NCBI RefSeq assembly: GCF_900116235.1
Contig: NZ_FPAA01000005.1
Span: forward strand, 124,001 to 188,000
Origin: Marininema halotolerans
Lineage (GTDB): Bacteria; Bacillota; Bacilli; Thermoactinomycetales; DSM-45169
Direction of reading: 5' to 3'
Length of the DNA: 64,000 nt
Shown here: positions 1 to 7,684 of the stretch, in pieces
How positions within the stretch are numbered: position 1 is the first letter of the stretch
Layout of the letters: each line of letters opens with the position of its first letter
Made by a program: the position numbers and the translations under genes
The notes under the pieces: model-generated
The model's database searches: none
What the model was told of the DNA's origin: nothing
What the model saw: the letters and a program-made list of their open reading frames with translations, nothing else

Positions 1-371
1 TTTTTTCGTTGGCATTGATGAGGGGATCCGTTGTAACTAAATAACCCTGTTGTGATTCGTCGCAGCGCAGTTTCTTCTGCTTCACATTCGGGAAAGAGAG
101 GCGTCATTATGGAATGAGAATGAAAAAGACTGGGATTGCGAAGGATCGTTTCCGTTTGTTTTGGTCCGAAGGCGAAGACAGTGCCTGGGGTCTTTTCACT
201 AGGAAGATACAGCCCTTTGTTTCCCCCACGTAAAAAGGCAACAACATCTCCATAATGTTGATAAAGCGTAGACATATGACCGAGTGGGTCAACAAGATAC
301 GACCAGGTCGGATCCTGTGATTCAGTGGTGGAAGCAGGATTGGGTCCAGGAATTTGGTGAAATGTAGACAT
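1..371 (-). CDS. Cytochrome P450, N-terminal part (runs off left edge)
   Basis: Reading the minus strand from the ATG at 371 gives an open frame of 123 codons to the window edge. The start MSTFHQIPGPNP, then YLVDPLGHMSTLYQHYGDVVAF, YLPS, a PxxV-like TETILRNPSLFHSH stretch and finally GLFSYNGSPHQCQRK match the N-terminal layout of bacterial P450 mono-oxygenases (Pro-rich start, A-helix, beta-1 strands, B-helix, then the G-L-x-x-x-x-G-x-x-H-x-x-x-R region at the C helix). A good ribosome site, AAGGGGGAAG, lies just upstream at about 375-384. The haem-binding Cys loop lies outside the window, so substrate class cannot be judged. No redox partner is visible next to it. Confidence 0.8.
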   Translation of the reverse strand, partial: MSTFHQIPGPNPASTTESQDPTWSYLVDPLGHMSTLYQHYGDVVAFLRGGNKGLYLPSEKTPGTVFAFGPKQTETILRNPSLFHSHSIMTPLFPECEAEETALRRITTGLFSYNGSPHQCQRK

Positions 372-527
372 AGTGCTTCCCCCTTAGGGCAGACTCTTTT
401 TTTCTTTTTATGCGTGAAAAATGTAGCTAATACCATATCTGAGTAGGATACTCTGGTAGAAAAGCAATCTAAGATGAATCCATCCTGAACAATGAGTCCC
501 TGTCTAGGGGAAAAAGGAGGAGTTACG

Positions 528-1580
528 TTGCATTTGTTAGATTGGGGGATGGAACGCCATACCTATCAGGTGAGATGGGATCAATCACTGCTATGGGAAA
601 CGGTCTTAGGGATTGCTGCGGTGACTTATACAGAAATTCATCCTACTTTAGAGACGACAACCTCCTATTGGAAAAATTCGAGTCAGTCATTCTCTAACAC
701 CTTACAACTTACCCTTGAAGAGGCGAAGCAGCACAATCTATGGAAGACCCTTTTGCATTTGGTATTCTACAGTCAATCTCACGATGTAAAAGCATTTTTG
801 GAGTGGATGCAAAGACTGGATCCTAAAATTTTTCGTTATCATGCTTTGCCTTATCTTGGAGAGGAGTGGGAGGATGCTCGTAAACAAGCGGCCCAAGGGG
901 ATGAGGTTGCCGTCACGACATTGGTGCAAGCAGGGAAACAAAATCCCATGTTTCCGTCCTATATTCGTCATATGACTGAAGTGGAGATCGATCCGTTAAA
1001 AGAGAAATTGAACCTATTGGTAGAACATTGGTATCAGGAAGTAATTGCTCCACATGCTAGTTGGTTAAATGAAATCTTAGAGAGAGAGATCCATTCTAGA
1101 GAATCGCGGATGGAGTCTCTTACATCCGAACAAATTGTAGAGGAATTGACAGGGATAGCCTATACCCCAGAGCCTTCCGTATATGAGGTAGTACTCATTC
1201 CCCATATTGTCTATCGACCCTGGACCATTCAAGGAAGTGCGCAAGGGACACGCATATTTTACTATCCAGTATCGGATGAATCGCTATTTGTTAAGGAAGA
1301 CCCTTATGCACCTCCCTCTACCTTAATCCGCTTTCATAAGGCGTTAGGAGATGAGAAGCGCCTTCGTATCTTAAAAATGTTACAACAAAAACACCGGTCG
1401 TTACAGGAGCTTGCAGAGGGGATGAATCTACCTAAAACTACGGTGCATCATCATTTGCGAATGTTGCGGTCGGCCCATCTAGTAGAATTGAATGGAAATC
1501 AATTTTGCATAGGGATGCGTGGACTCGAAAGGGGAGGGAGAGGATTACAAGCGTTTTTGGAGAAGGAAGATGTCCTCTAA
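528..1580 (+). CDS. ArsR-type winged-helix transcriptional regulator with long N-terminal domain
   Basis: The last third carries a clear ArsR-like helix-turn-helix: LIRFHKALGDEKRLRILKML, then SLQELAEGMNLPKTTVHHHLRML and SAHLVEL as recognition helix and wing. About 270 residues precede it, resembling the DUF5937-type sensor halves attached to such domains; no metal-binding Cys pair is visible, so this is not a classical metal sensor. I chose the TTG at 528 because AAAGGAGG at 513-520 sits 7 bases before it, whereas the in-frame ATG at 492 has no ribosome site. About 350 residues. Its target is unknown; the nearest candidates are the divergent P450 and the downstream yfkAB. Confidence 0.72.
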   Translation: MHLLDWGMERHTYQVRWDQSLLWETVLGIAAVTYTEIHPTLETTTSYWKNSSQSFSNTLQLTLEEAKQHNLWKTLLHLVFYSQSHDVKAFLEWMQRLDPKIFRYHALPYLGEEWEDARKQAAQGDEVAVTTLVQAGKQNPMFPSYIRHMTEVEIDPLKEKLNLLVEHWYQEVIAPHASWLNEILEREIHSRESRMESLTSEQIVEELTGIAYTPEPSVYEVVLIPHIVYRPWTIQGSAQGTRIFYYPVSDESLFVKEDPYAPPSTLIRFHKALGDEKRLRILKMLQQKHRSLQELAEGMNLPKTTVHHHLRMLRSAHLVELNGNQFCIGMRGLERGGRGLQAFLEKEDVL

Positions 1581-1660
1581 TCCTTTTGTACGGTAAGTGA
1601 ACCCAGTATTACCGTTGAGGTTTGGAAGAATGGGTATTAGGATATGGTTAGAAATCCCGT

Positions 1661-1690
1661 TTGACGGATGGACGCACTGTAGGGTATACT
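1661..1690 (+). promoter_or_regulatory. Sigma-A-type promoter for yfkAB
   Basis: TTGACG at 1661-1666 and TATACT at 1685-1690 are separated by 18 bases, about 40 bases before the yfkAB start. This suggests that yfkAB is transcribed on its own rather than with the ArsR gene. Confidence 0.55.
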
Positions 1691-1729
1691 CATCCATTGT
1701 TTTATAGTGAAGAAACGGGGGTTTCTTGA

Positions 1730-2872
1730 ATGACCAGAAAGGGCAGTACGCACGCAAAGCAACTCAATATGCTACACAAGGACCCATGGGATCCCTGGTT
1801 TAATCGAAGTGAAAAGGGTAAGTATGAGCTAACCAGTGTGGAGTTTACAGTGACCCAACTGTGCAACCTACGCTGTGAACATTGTGCAGTTGGTGAGATG
1901 TTGGTGACCGAAGAGGGAATTTCCATTCCAGTGGAGGATTTGATTAAGCGATTAGATGAAGTGGAGTCACTGACGACCTTAAGTATTACAGGTGGCGAAC
2001 CGATTTTAAATCCCAAAGTGGTAAAAGAGACGATCGCACCTTTGCTACGTTATGCTCGCTCTCGCGGAATCTATACCCAACTCAATTCTAATCTGACATT
2101 GCCTTTAAGTCGGTACCAGGGATGGATTGAAGACCTCGATGTGTTACATATTTCTTGGAATTATCGAGATGCAGCTGACTTTCATCGCATTGCTTTTGAA
2201 AAATATGGCCGGGATGTTACGCCAAAAGCTGCAATGAGTTTGTTTGAACGGATGAAGGAGAATGCTCGTGCCCTCTCTGAGCAAGGTGTGTTTGTATCTG
2301 CTGAGACATTGTTATCTCCCTTTACATCGCCTTATCTTAGCGAGATGCATCAAACCATTGTGGAGATGGGATGTGCACGCCATGAAGTGCATCCTTTATA
2401 TCCAAGTGATTTTGCGAAGGGGATGGAACTGATCTCCCTTGATTCATTTCGAGAAACCATTCGATCCTTATTAGACAACCGTGATCCATCGATCTGGATT
2501 TTGTTTGGTACCTTGCCTTTCTACCCATGTAGTGAGAATCCAGATGATCGTGCACTGTGGCGTCGTCTTCATCAAGAACAAAATGTGACGGTTCGCCATG
2601 ATCCAGATGGTCGGAATCGTCTAAATGTGAATGTGTTTAATGGGGAAGTCATTGTCACTGATTTTGGCGATGTTCCCCCTTTAGGTAATATTCATACAGA
2701 TCGACTGGATACGATATTTGATCGGTGGCTCGCGCATGATCTATCCAAGCGGATTCACTGTTATTGTCCAGAAGCCCGTTGCACAGGGCCCAATCTATTA
2801 GTAGCGAATGCGTATTATCCCGATACTGATTTTGAAAAAAAGCGTGCGTTGGTAACCCTATCCCACCCATAA
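1730..2872 (+). CDS. yfkAB: Radical SAM / CxCxxxxC protein YfkAB
   Basis: A 380-residue radical SAM protein. CNLRCEHC near residue 45 is the CX3CX2C cluster motif that binds a 4Fe-4S centre and S-adenosylmethionine, and ITGGEPILNP is the usual GGEP strand. Near the C terminus CYCPEARC gives the second cysteine motif (CxCxxxxC) typical of the YfkAB family, probably ligating an auxiliary cluster. The family is conserved in Bacillus relatives, where yfkA and yfkB form one reading frame; the substrate is unknown to me. A GGGGG ribosome site precedes the ATG. A terminator follows directly, so it appears monocistronic. Confidence 0.88.
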   Translation: MTRKGSTHAKQLNMLHKDPWDPWFNRSEKGKYELTSVEFTVTQLCNLRCEHCAVGEMLVTEEGISIPVEDLIKRLDEVESLTTLSITGGEPILNPKVVKETIAPLLRYARSRGIYTQLNSNLTLPLSRYQGWIEDLDVLHISWNYRDAADFHRIAFEKYGRDVTPKAAMSLFERMKENARALSEQGVFVSAETLLSPFTSPYLSEMHQTIVEMGCARHEVHPLYPSDFAKGMELISLDSFRETIRSLLDNRDPSIWILFGTLPFYPCSENPDDRALWRRLHQEQNVTVRHDPDGRNRLNVNVFNGEVIVTDFGDVPPLGNIHTDRLDTIFDRWLAHDLSKRIHCYCPEARCTGPNLLVANAYYPDTDFEKKRALVTLSHP

Positions 2873-2879
2873 AGAAAGA

Positions 2880-2906
2880 GCCTCCGGAAAACCTCCGGGG
2901 GCTTTT
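2880..2906. terminator. Bidirectional terminator between yfkAB and the convergent coat-like gene
   Basis: An 8-bp stem (GCCTCCGG with CCGGGGGC, one G-T pair) and a 7-base loop are followed by TTTT on the plus strand. The minus strand reads into CTCTTTCTTT, so it can serve both convergent genes. Confidence 0.75.
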
Positions 2907-2910
2907 GATG

Positions 2911-3381
2911 TTAATAAGGGCGCCATGGATTATAAGCAGGTGGATAAGGGCGAGGGTAGTAAGGTTGCATTGGGCGATAATAGGGTAAAGGACGATGATA
3001 ATAGGGACCATAGCCTGGATAAGCAGGTGGTGGGGGTGGATAAGGAGGATAATAGGGATACTGAGAAGCATCTGCGCCGTAATCATAATTGGAAGGTGTA
3101 GCCTCTCCGCTAGGGGTGGGTGGAGCGAAATTTTGCTGGTTGTGTGTGGCATACCCATAGGGATCGCCAGCTTCCTGCCCTTGGCCGTATTGGCTCACAG
3201 CAGGGTGAGCCCAGTCGTATCCATAGGGGTAAGGGACTTTACTAAAATCCTGAGCGCCTCCATTATGAGATGAGAATTCTTGGTTAGGAAACTCTTGTGC
3301 GGGTTGTTCTTGCCCTTTGGTTCTTACTTGATCCGTAAAGGACTTGGCTTTTTTCTTTGATGATGGTTGTTCTTTGGTCAT
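2911..3381 (-). CDS. Proline/tyrosine-rich protein, spore-coat-like
   Basis: 156 residues with two parts: a charged, Lys/Gln-rich first 50 residues (MTKEQPSSKKKAKSF), then a tail made almost entirely of Pro, Tyr, Gly and Gln (repeated YPYY, PPYP, PYYRP units). There is no signal peptide or membrane segment. GGAGGAGG precedes the ATG, so translation is likely. Such Tyr/Pro-rich tails are common in spore coat and crust proteins, where tyrosines can be cross-linked; that role is an inference from composition only. No conserved domain is recognised. Confidence 0.6.
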   Translation of the reverse strand: MTKEQPSSKKKAKSFTDQVRTKGQEQPAQEFPNQEFSSHNGGAQDFSKVPYPYGYDWAHPAVSQYGQGQEAGDPYGYATHNQQNFAPPTPSGEATPSNYDYGADASQYPYYPPYPPPPPAYPGYGPYYHRPLPYYRPMQPYYPRPYPPAYNPWRPY

Positions 3382-3566
3382 GGGACCTCCTCCTCGATCA
3401 AAATCTAATGCCTACATCATCAATGTATGTGATAGAATACCGTTCTTGTTTGTCCATTAAAACTTCCATCTTCCTTTTCGCAAAAAGATTGAACAACACC
3501 TTGTTGTTACAATGAGATCATCCATCAACAATGGAGTACTAATTTACTTGTAAAGGGTGTGAGAAC

Positions 3567-4274
3567 ATGATTGTCCGTAGGATCGAAGAGGGTTTTCTTT
3601 TGATCAAGCAACATGATCATGGCAAAGTTTCGGGACAGTTTGCGGATCACTGGCTTTTAGGGGGAAGACCTGGGAAATCATTACGAACGGCCGCATGGTG
3701 GCATGATGTTGGCTGGGAAGAACTTGATCAGAGGGTGAAAATGGACCCAGAGGCGGAAGAACCCTACTCTTTTATTGATTACCCCCTAAGTGAAAAACTG
3801 ACTGCCTATCGACACGGATTAGATCATGTTCAACAGTTGGACCCGTTGGCGGGGTGTCTATGTAGTCTGCACTACGCTACATTTTTCCAAGGGACATCAG
3901 AACCTGAGGCCTTACGATTTCTTCAGGAAGAGGAAGATCGGCAGGCGAGGTTAAAACAGAAAATGTCACAGGAGGAGCGATCACTTCTCCCAGAAGGGTT
4001 AGCATTTCTCCGATTATGTGATGATCTGTCATTGTTTCTCTGTCTCAACCCCCCTGGACACAATCAACATCCATGGTATAAAGAAGGGATCCACTATAAC
4101 GATTGGACTCTTGTTCCCCATTGGAACAATCACTCGGAGTTGCAATTTGCCCCTGGCATCATCGATGATCCCTTCCCAATCGCTATTCCGTATCAACTCG
4201 TCAATGGACAAGGGCAGCATATTGGCAAAGGAACCTATGAGATTGATGTGATGACAAAGGGGAGAAATGGATAG
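3567..4274 (+). CDS. DUF3891 family protein
   Basis: 235 residues. The N-terminal MIVRRIEEGFLLIKQHDHGKVSGQFADHW, followed by TAAWWHDVGWEELD and YRHGLDHVQQLDP, is characteristic of DUF3891. The spaced His residues (QHDHG, WWHDVGW, RHGLDHV, LHYATFF) look like a metal-binding helical bundle of HD-like type, but no activity is established to my knowledge. A GGGTGTGAGAAC ribosome site precedes the ATG. Its stop lies 14 bases before the next gene's start, so the two are probably cotranscribed. Confidence 0.78.
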   Translation: MIVRRIEEGFLLIKQHDHGKVSGQFADHWLLGGRPGKSLRTAAWWHDVGWEELDQRVKMDPEAEEPYSFIDYPLSEKLTAYRHGLDHVQQLDPLAGCLCSLHYATFFQGTSEPEALRFLQEEEDRQARLKQKMSQEERSLLPEGLAFLRLCDDLSLFLCLNPPGHNQHPWYKEGIHYNDWTLVPHWNNHSELQFAPGIIDDPFPIAIPYQLVNGQGQHIGKGTYEIDVMTKGRNG

Positions 4275-4288
4275 GAAGGGTGTCTAAG

Positions 4289-4681
4289 TTGAGAGTACGC
4301 GGATTTAATCATATTACGATACGCGTTGCGAATCTAGAGAACTCCCTGGACTTTTATGAAGGCACTTTACAGATGAATGTGGTTCACCGAGGTAGAAGGG
4401 ATGCCTATCTTGAATGGGGAGATGCTTGGATTTGTCTCATTGAAAAAAGAGAAGCAGTCAGGGGATCGGATCAAACCATCGGGGTCGATCATGTGGCTTT
4501 TTCGATTGCAGAAGAGGATTTTAGCGAAGCAGTGCAACGATTACAAGCTTTTCATGTTCACATTGTGCGAGGACCAGAAGAACGCGGAGGCGGACACGTG
4601 ATTAACTTTTTGGATCCCGATCACACGCAATTGGAGCTATTTACAGGCACACTGGAAGAGCGGATGAAAATATGGGTGTAA
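4289..4681 (+). CDS. VOC-family thiol transferase-like protein (FosB-like)
   Basis: About 130 residues forming one vicinal-oxygen-chelate domain of two beta-alpha-beta-beta-beta repeats: GFNHITIRVANLENSLDFYEGTL, then VDHVAFSIAEEDF and LDPDHTQLELFTGTLEERM. The likely metal ligands H8, H68 and E116 have the same spacing as H7, H66 and E115 of FosB, the bacillithiol transferase that opens fosfomycin, and the ending GTLxxR is also FosB-like. Other VOC enzymes (glyoxalase, dioxygenase) share this fold, so the substrate is uncertain. GGAAGGG at 4274-4280 is 8 bases from the TTG at 4289 and overlaps the GTG at 4280, so TTG is the better start. Confidence 0.7.
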   Translation: MRVRGFNHITIRVANLENSLDFYEGTLQMNVVHRGRRDAYLEWGDAWICLIEKREAVRGSDQTIGVDHVAFSIAEEDFSEAVQRLQAFHVHIVRGPEERGGGHVINFLDPDHTQLELFTGTLEERMKIWV

Positions 4682-4720
4682 TTGCCGTGCGACAGATAAA
4701 ATTGTATTATTAACTATTTA

Positions 4721-4754
4721 AATAACAAAAGACCTTGTAAGGTCTTTTGTTATT
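4721..4754. terminator. Bidirectional terminator
   Basis: A perfect 16-bp stem (AATAACAAAAGACCTT and its complement) with a 2-base loop lies between the VOC gene and the convergent lipoprotein gene. A- and T-rich flanks allow function both ways. Confidence 0.9.
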
Positions 4755-4789
4755 TATTAATATAGCGTTATAATTTATTGATAATTAAA

Positions 4790-5371
4790 TCAATTTGTAT
4801 TTAATTTCTCACCGTCTTCTGTTTGGATAATAAATTGCTTGCCTTCTAAAGCTCCTTGCTTAACTTTGACATACAATCGAGGTGCTTCCTCTTCATCGGT
4901 TTCATAATCGCTTTTATCTTCCTCTAACTTAATAATTACTTTGGCAGTATTGCCCCCGATCATTTCAATACCGATCGGTTCCATTTTATATCCTAAGTAT
5001 TCTTTGTCACTGATTTGAATATGTAAGACATCCACTTCGTCCCACTCATATTCATCATCAATATTACCGGGGTGTTGGTCTTGGGTATAATACCAAATTC
5101 CCCCAGTGGACATCCGAGGAACAGAGGAGAGAGGCTGATCTTTGTCAAACCAGATTTGCTCACCCGAGCTTTTGGCTGATTGAGCGCCATTGGGTGCTGT
5201 TGCATCATCTGATTTATCGGCTGAAGCTCCCTGATTATTCGCATTGCTTTCAGAATTGGTGCCAGAGGCTTTTTGTGCATTATTCATATTGCTCGGGATT
5301 AGTGAACAACCACTTAACATAACAACGAATATAAGTCCGACGGACAACCATTTCATTTTAGTAATAATCAT
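4790..5371 (-). CDS. Small lipoprotein, paralogue A of a local three-member family
   Basis: 193 residues from the ATG at 5371, which has GAGAGGTG 9 bases upstream (a TTG directly before it is an alternative). The start MIITKMKWLSVGLIFVVMLSGC is a signal peptide with an LSGC lipobox, giving a lipid-anchored Cys22. A Ser/Asn/Ala-rich linker of about 50 residues follows. The C-terminal domain of about 110 residues has WYYTQDQHPGNIDDEYEWDEVDVLHIQ, DKEYLGYKMEPIGIEM and a terminal EDGEKLNTN, repeated in the genes at 7182 and 7685. I do not recognise the family; the domain is acidic and predicted to be extracellular, on the outer face of the membrane. Confidence 0.78.
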   Translation of the reverse strand: MIITKMKWLSVGLIFVVMLSGCSLIPSNMNNAQKASGTNSESNANNQGASADKSDDATAPNGAQSAKSSGEQIWFDKDQPLSSVPRMSTGGIWYYTQDQHPGNIDDEYEWDEVDVLHIQISDKEYLGYKMEPIGIEMIGGNTAKVIIKLEEDKSDYETDEEEAPRLYVKVKQGALEGKQFIIQTEDGEKLNTN

Positions 5372-5564
5372 CAACGAATACACCTCTCTAAAATAATAGA
5401 CTTGGTCAATAAAGGGAGATCGAGAAAACTTACGGGAAAAGTATACCAAATGGCTTAACAATTTTCTAGAATAAATACGTATTTTTCATCATTTTTCGTG
5501 ACATTATCGACAATTACAGGTACCATCTTCATGAAAGTAAATTTTAGAAAGGTGGTCTTACTGG

Positions 5565-6875
5565 ATGAAAAAGTTAGGATTTATTGCAATCATTTGCTTG
5601 TTAGTGACCTCTGGTTGTTCACTTACAGGTAATACAATTGCAGAGAATAGTAATGAGTTAACGAAAAAGAAAGTAGCTACAAATATCAATGATATACTAA
5701 AAGAAGGTCCCGGAAAATTAGCGGGAGAAAACCTTGAAGATGCAAAATTAGTGCAAGAAATCAAAAACTTACCTAGTGGGCTAACTACGAATCAATCGTA
5801 TAGTGCACTCATCTCTCTTTTGGCAGAGGATTACCAACCCATTGATAAAGAAATTGATAAGTTTGATCCAACGATTAAGGTAGGGACAACAAAACCAGGA
5901 GGGGTTCAATCACCACCATCGGCACCATCTGAAGAACTAAATGTATCCATCTTGTTAGATGCCAGTGGAAGTATGGCAGAGAAAATAGGTGGTAAGAGCA
6001 AGATGGATATTGCTAAGGAATCCATCAAAGAATTTGCTTCTTCGTTACCTAAAGAAACGAAGCTGAGTCTGCGTATTTATGGTCATAAAGGGAGCAATAG
6101 TAAACAAGATAAAGCAGAATCGTGCAAGAGTAATGAAGAGGTATATTCGCTTGCGAATTATGAATCGAGCTCATTTCAAAAAGCATTAAATAAATTTAAA
6201 CCAACAGGTTGGACTCCGCTTGCAGCGGCAATAAAAGCAACAGAAGAAGGAATTAATCATCGTCAAAGTGCTCGTCAAGTGGTCTATGTTGTCAGTGATG
6301 GATTAGAAACCTGTGGCGGAAACCCTGCACAAGCGGCGAAAAACTTACATACAAGTGGGGTTGAGGCAATTGTCAATATTATTGGATTTGATGTGGATGA
6401 TAAAGGACAAAGTGCATTGAAGAAAGTTGCAGATGCGGGTGGTGGTAAATATGGAACAGCCCAATCTGAACAAGATCTTTCCGAGTATTTCACTGAAGAA
6501 TACCAACGGTTGCGTGAACAATGGAAAATTTGGAAAAAGAAAAGTGAGACAAGTGTAGATAACAGTGATACAGTTAATCAAGATAAATTGTATAAATTAA
6601 TTTATAAGGATGCATTAGGCTTGCAATCCCGTGAAAAAGATCGCCTAAATCAAGCGATTAAATTGATGGATAAAGCAAATAAAACAAAAAATATTTTAGA
6701 GCTGCAACAAAAAATAGCGGAGCGAGAAAATAAAATTAAATCCTATTTTATTGATAGAGATAATAAAATTGAGCCCCTTCTTATTCAAGAAGAGAATAAA
6801 AAACTGAATGAGATTGAGGAAACAGAGAAGAGTGAACAAGATAAACTTAATCAAAAAATAGAAAATGCGAACTGA
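5565..6875 (+). CDS. Von Willebrand factor A domain lipoprotein (YwmC/YwmD-like)
   Basis: 436 residues. MKKLGFIAIICLLVTSGC is a signal peptide with lipobox (Cys18). A VWA domain spans about residues 125-310: LLDASGSM provides the DxSxS metal-ion site, followed by LRIYGHKGSNSKQDKAESC and VVYVVSDGLETCGG, as in the Bacillus YwmC/YwmD lipoproteins, which end near the VWA domain. Here about 120 more residues follow, highly charged Lys/Glu/Asn-rich helices (probable coiled coil, KIAERENKIKSYF, ENKKLNEIEETEK). It is flanked by the three small lipoprotein paralogues on the other strand, suggesting a surface function shared with them, but this is only positional. RBS GAAAGGTGG lies upstream. Confidence 0.82.
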   Translation: MKKLGFIAIICLLVTSGCSLTGNTIAENSNELTKKKVATNINDILKEGPGKLAGENLEDAKLVQEIKNLPSGLTTNQSYSALISLLAEDYQPIDKEIDKFDPTIKVGTTKPGGVQSPPSAPSEELNVSILLDASGSMAEKIGGKSKMDIAKESIKEFASSLPKETKLSLRIYGHKGSNSKQDKAESCKSNEEVYSLANYESSSFQKALNKFKPTGWTPLAAAIKATEEGINHRQSARQVVYVVSDGLETCGGNPAQAAKNLHTSGVEAIVNIIGFDVDDKGQSALKKVADAGGGKYGTAQSEQDLSEYFTEEYQRLREQWKIWKKKSETSVDNSDTVNQDKLYKLIYKDALGLQSREKDRLNQAIKLMDKANKTKNILELQQKIAERENKIKSYFIDRDNKIEPLLIQEENKKLNEIEETEKSEQDKLNQKIENAN

Positions 6876-6889
6876 ATTAGGCGTGTTAA

Positions 6890-7141
6890 TTATCTTTACA
6901 TTGGATGTCGGAGGACGTGTGGGAGCACAAGAGACTTACCATTGGCGAGGATGTAAAAAACACTGCCCGCTTCGAATTCACTAAGGATGGGCAAGGTAAA
7001 ATTCCTTCGGGATAAACGCCCGATCTCATTGAATTCTCCGCCCATTCAATGGCAAAGCCCTTTATTTCTCACATGTCTCCTACAGTTTGCATAAACAGGC
7101 TAATCAACACGCCTGCAACAAAGTTCATATGTTATAAATGA
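6890..7141 (+). pseudogene. Decayed reading frame with in-frame stop
   Basis: This 250-base stretch reads in one frame as protein-like sequence (MSEDVWEHKRLTIGEDV, ARFEFTKDGQGKIPSG), then a TAA at 7013-7015, then in the same frame TPDLIEFSAHSMAKPF up to a TGA at 7139. TAA may replace a Tyr codon (SG-Y-TPDLIEF). There is no ribosome site at the ATG at 6905 and no family that I recognise. It may be the remnant of a deleted gene; chance is not excluded. Nothing else is visible in the interval 6876-7145. Confidence 0.3.
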
Positions 7142-7145
7142 AGTT

Positions 7146-7178
7146 AACAAAACCCTCGCAAACAGCGAGGGTTTTGTT
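7146..7178. terminator. Bidirectional terminator
   Basis: A perfect 14-bp stem (AACAAAACCCTCGC with its complement) and the loop AAACA, directly downstream of the minus-strand lipoprotein gene that ends at 7182. Confidence 0.9.
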
Positions 7179-7181
7179 ATT

Positions 7182-7673
7182 TTAGTTTGTAGTTAATTGT
7201 TTTCCATCTTCGGATTCAATAAGAAACTTCTTATATTTTAACACTCCGCGATCTACTTGAAGGAATGTACGTGGTGGAGAATGATCTTCAGAATCCCTAC
7301 CTTTATCAAGGTCAACAACTACTTTGGCAGTTTCTGCATCCACCAATTGTACTGAAACCGGTTCTAGTTCATATCCTTGATATTCTTTATTTCCCACTTG
7401 AATGAGAAGAACATCTTCGTCTTCGAAATCTTCATAGTCTTCTAAGTTTCCAGGGTGATCTTCCTTTGTGAAGTACCAAACCCCTGCTTCCGATTTCCAA
7501 GGAGTATCCCAGTTATTAAATTCGTATTGAACTTCAAAGTTCTTATTGGTATTTTTGCTGGAAGAGGACTCCTCATTGGAAGCAGTGGCACCATCGGAGC
7601 TTTCAAACCCACATCCACTAAAAAGTAGTGCAAATGCAAGTAATGGAATGAATAATTTACATCTCCTAATCAT
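7182..7673 (-). CDS. Small lipoprotein, paralogue B
   Basis: 163 residues from the ATG at 7673, which follows GGAGG by 5 bases; an ATG at 7685 overlaps the stop of the gene upstream (TAATG) but would place the ribosome site inside the protein. MIRRCKLFIPLLAFALLFSGC gives a lipobox with Cys21. The linker is shorter than in paralogue A. The C-terminal domain carries the family signature VWYFTKEDHPGN, EDEDVLLIQVGNKEYQGYELEPVSVQL and the ending EDGKQLTTN. The stop/start contact with the upstream paralogue suggests one transcript and translational coupling. Function unknown. Confidence 0.75.
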   Translation of the reverse strand: MIRRCKLFIPLLAFALLFSGCGFESSDGATASNEESSSSKNTNKNFEVQYEFNNWDTPWKSEAGVWYFTKEDHPGNLEDYEDFEDEDVLLIQVGNKEYQGYELEPVSVQLVDAETAKVVVDLDKGRDSEDHSPPRTFLQVDRGVLKYKKFLIESEDGKQLTTN

Positions 7674-7684
7674 AAATACCTCCA

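Noticed and set aside
107-436. 109-codon minus-strand frame at the left edge
   Set aside because: It is a shifted frame of the P450 gene, whose real frame has homology and a ribosome site.
1590-1615. Inverted repeat ACGGTAA ... TTACCGT after the ArsR gene
   Set aside because: Only 7 bp with a 12-base gap and no T-run; could be an operator or chance, too weak to list.
2655-3158. Minus-strand frame of 167 codons overlapping yfkAB and the Pro/Tyr-rich gene
   Set aside because: It crosses a terminator and the conserved C terminus of YfkAB; composition (His/Ile/Leu) is a mirror of the Pro/Tyr repeat region.
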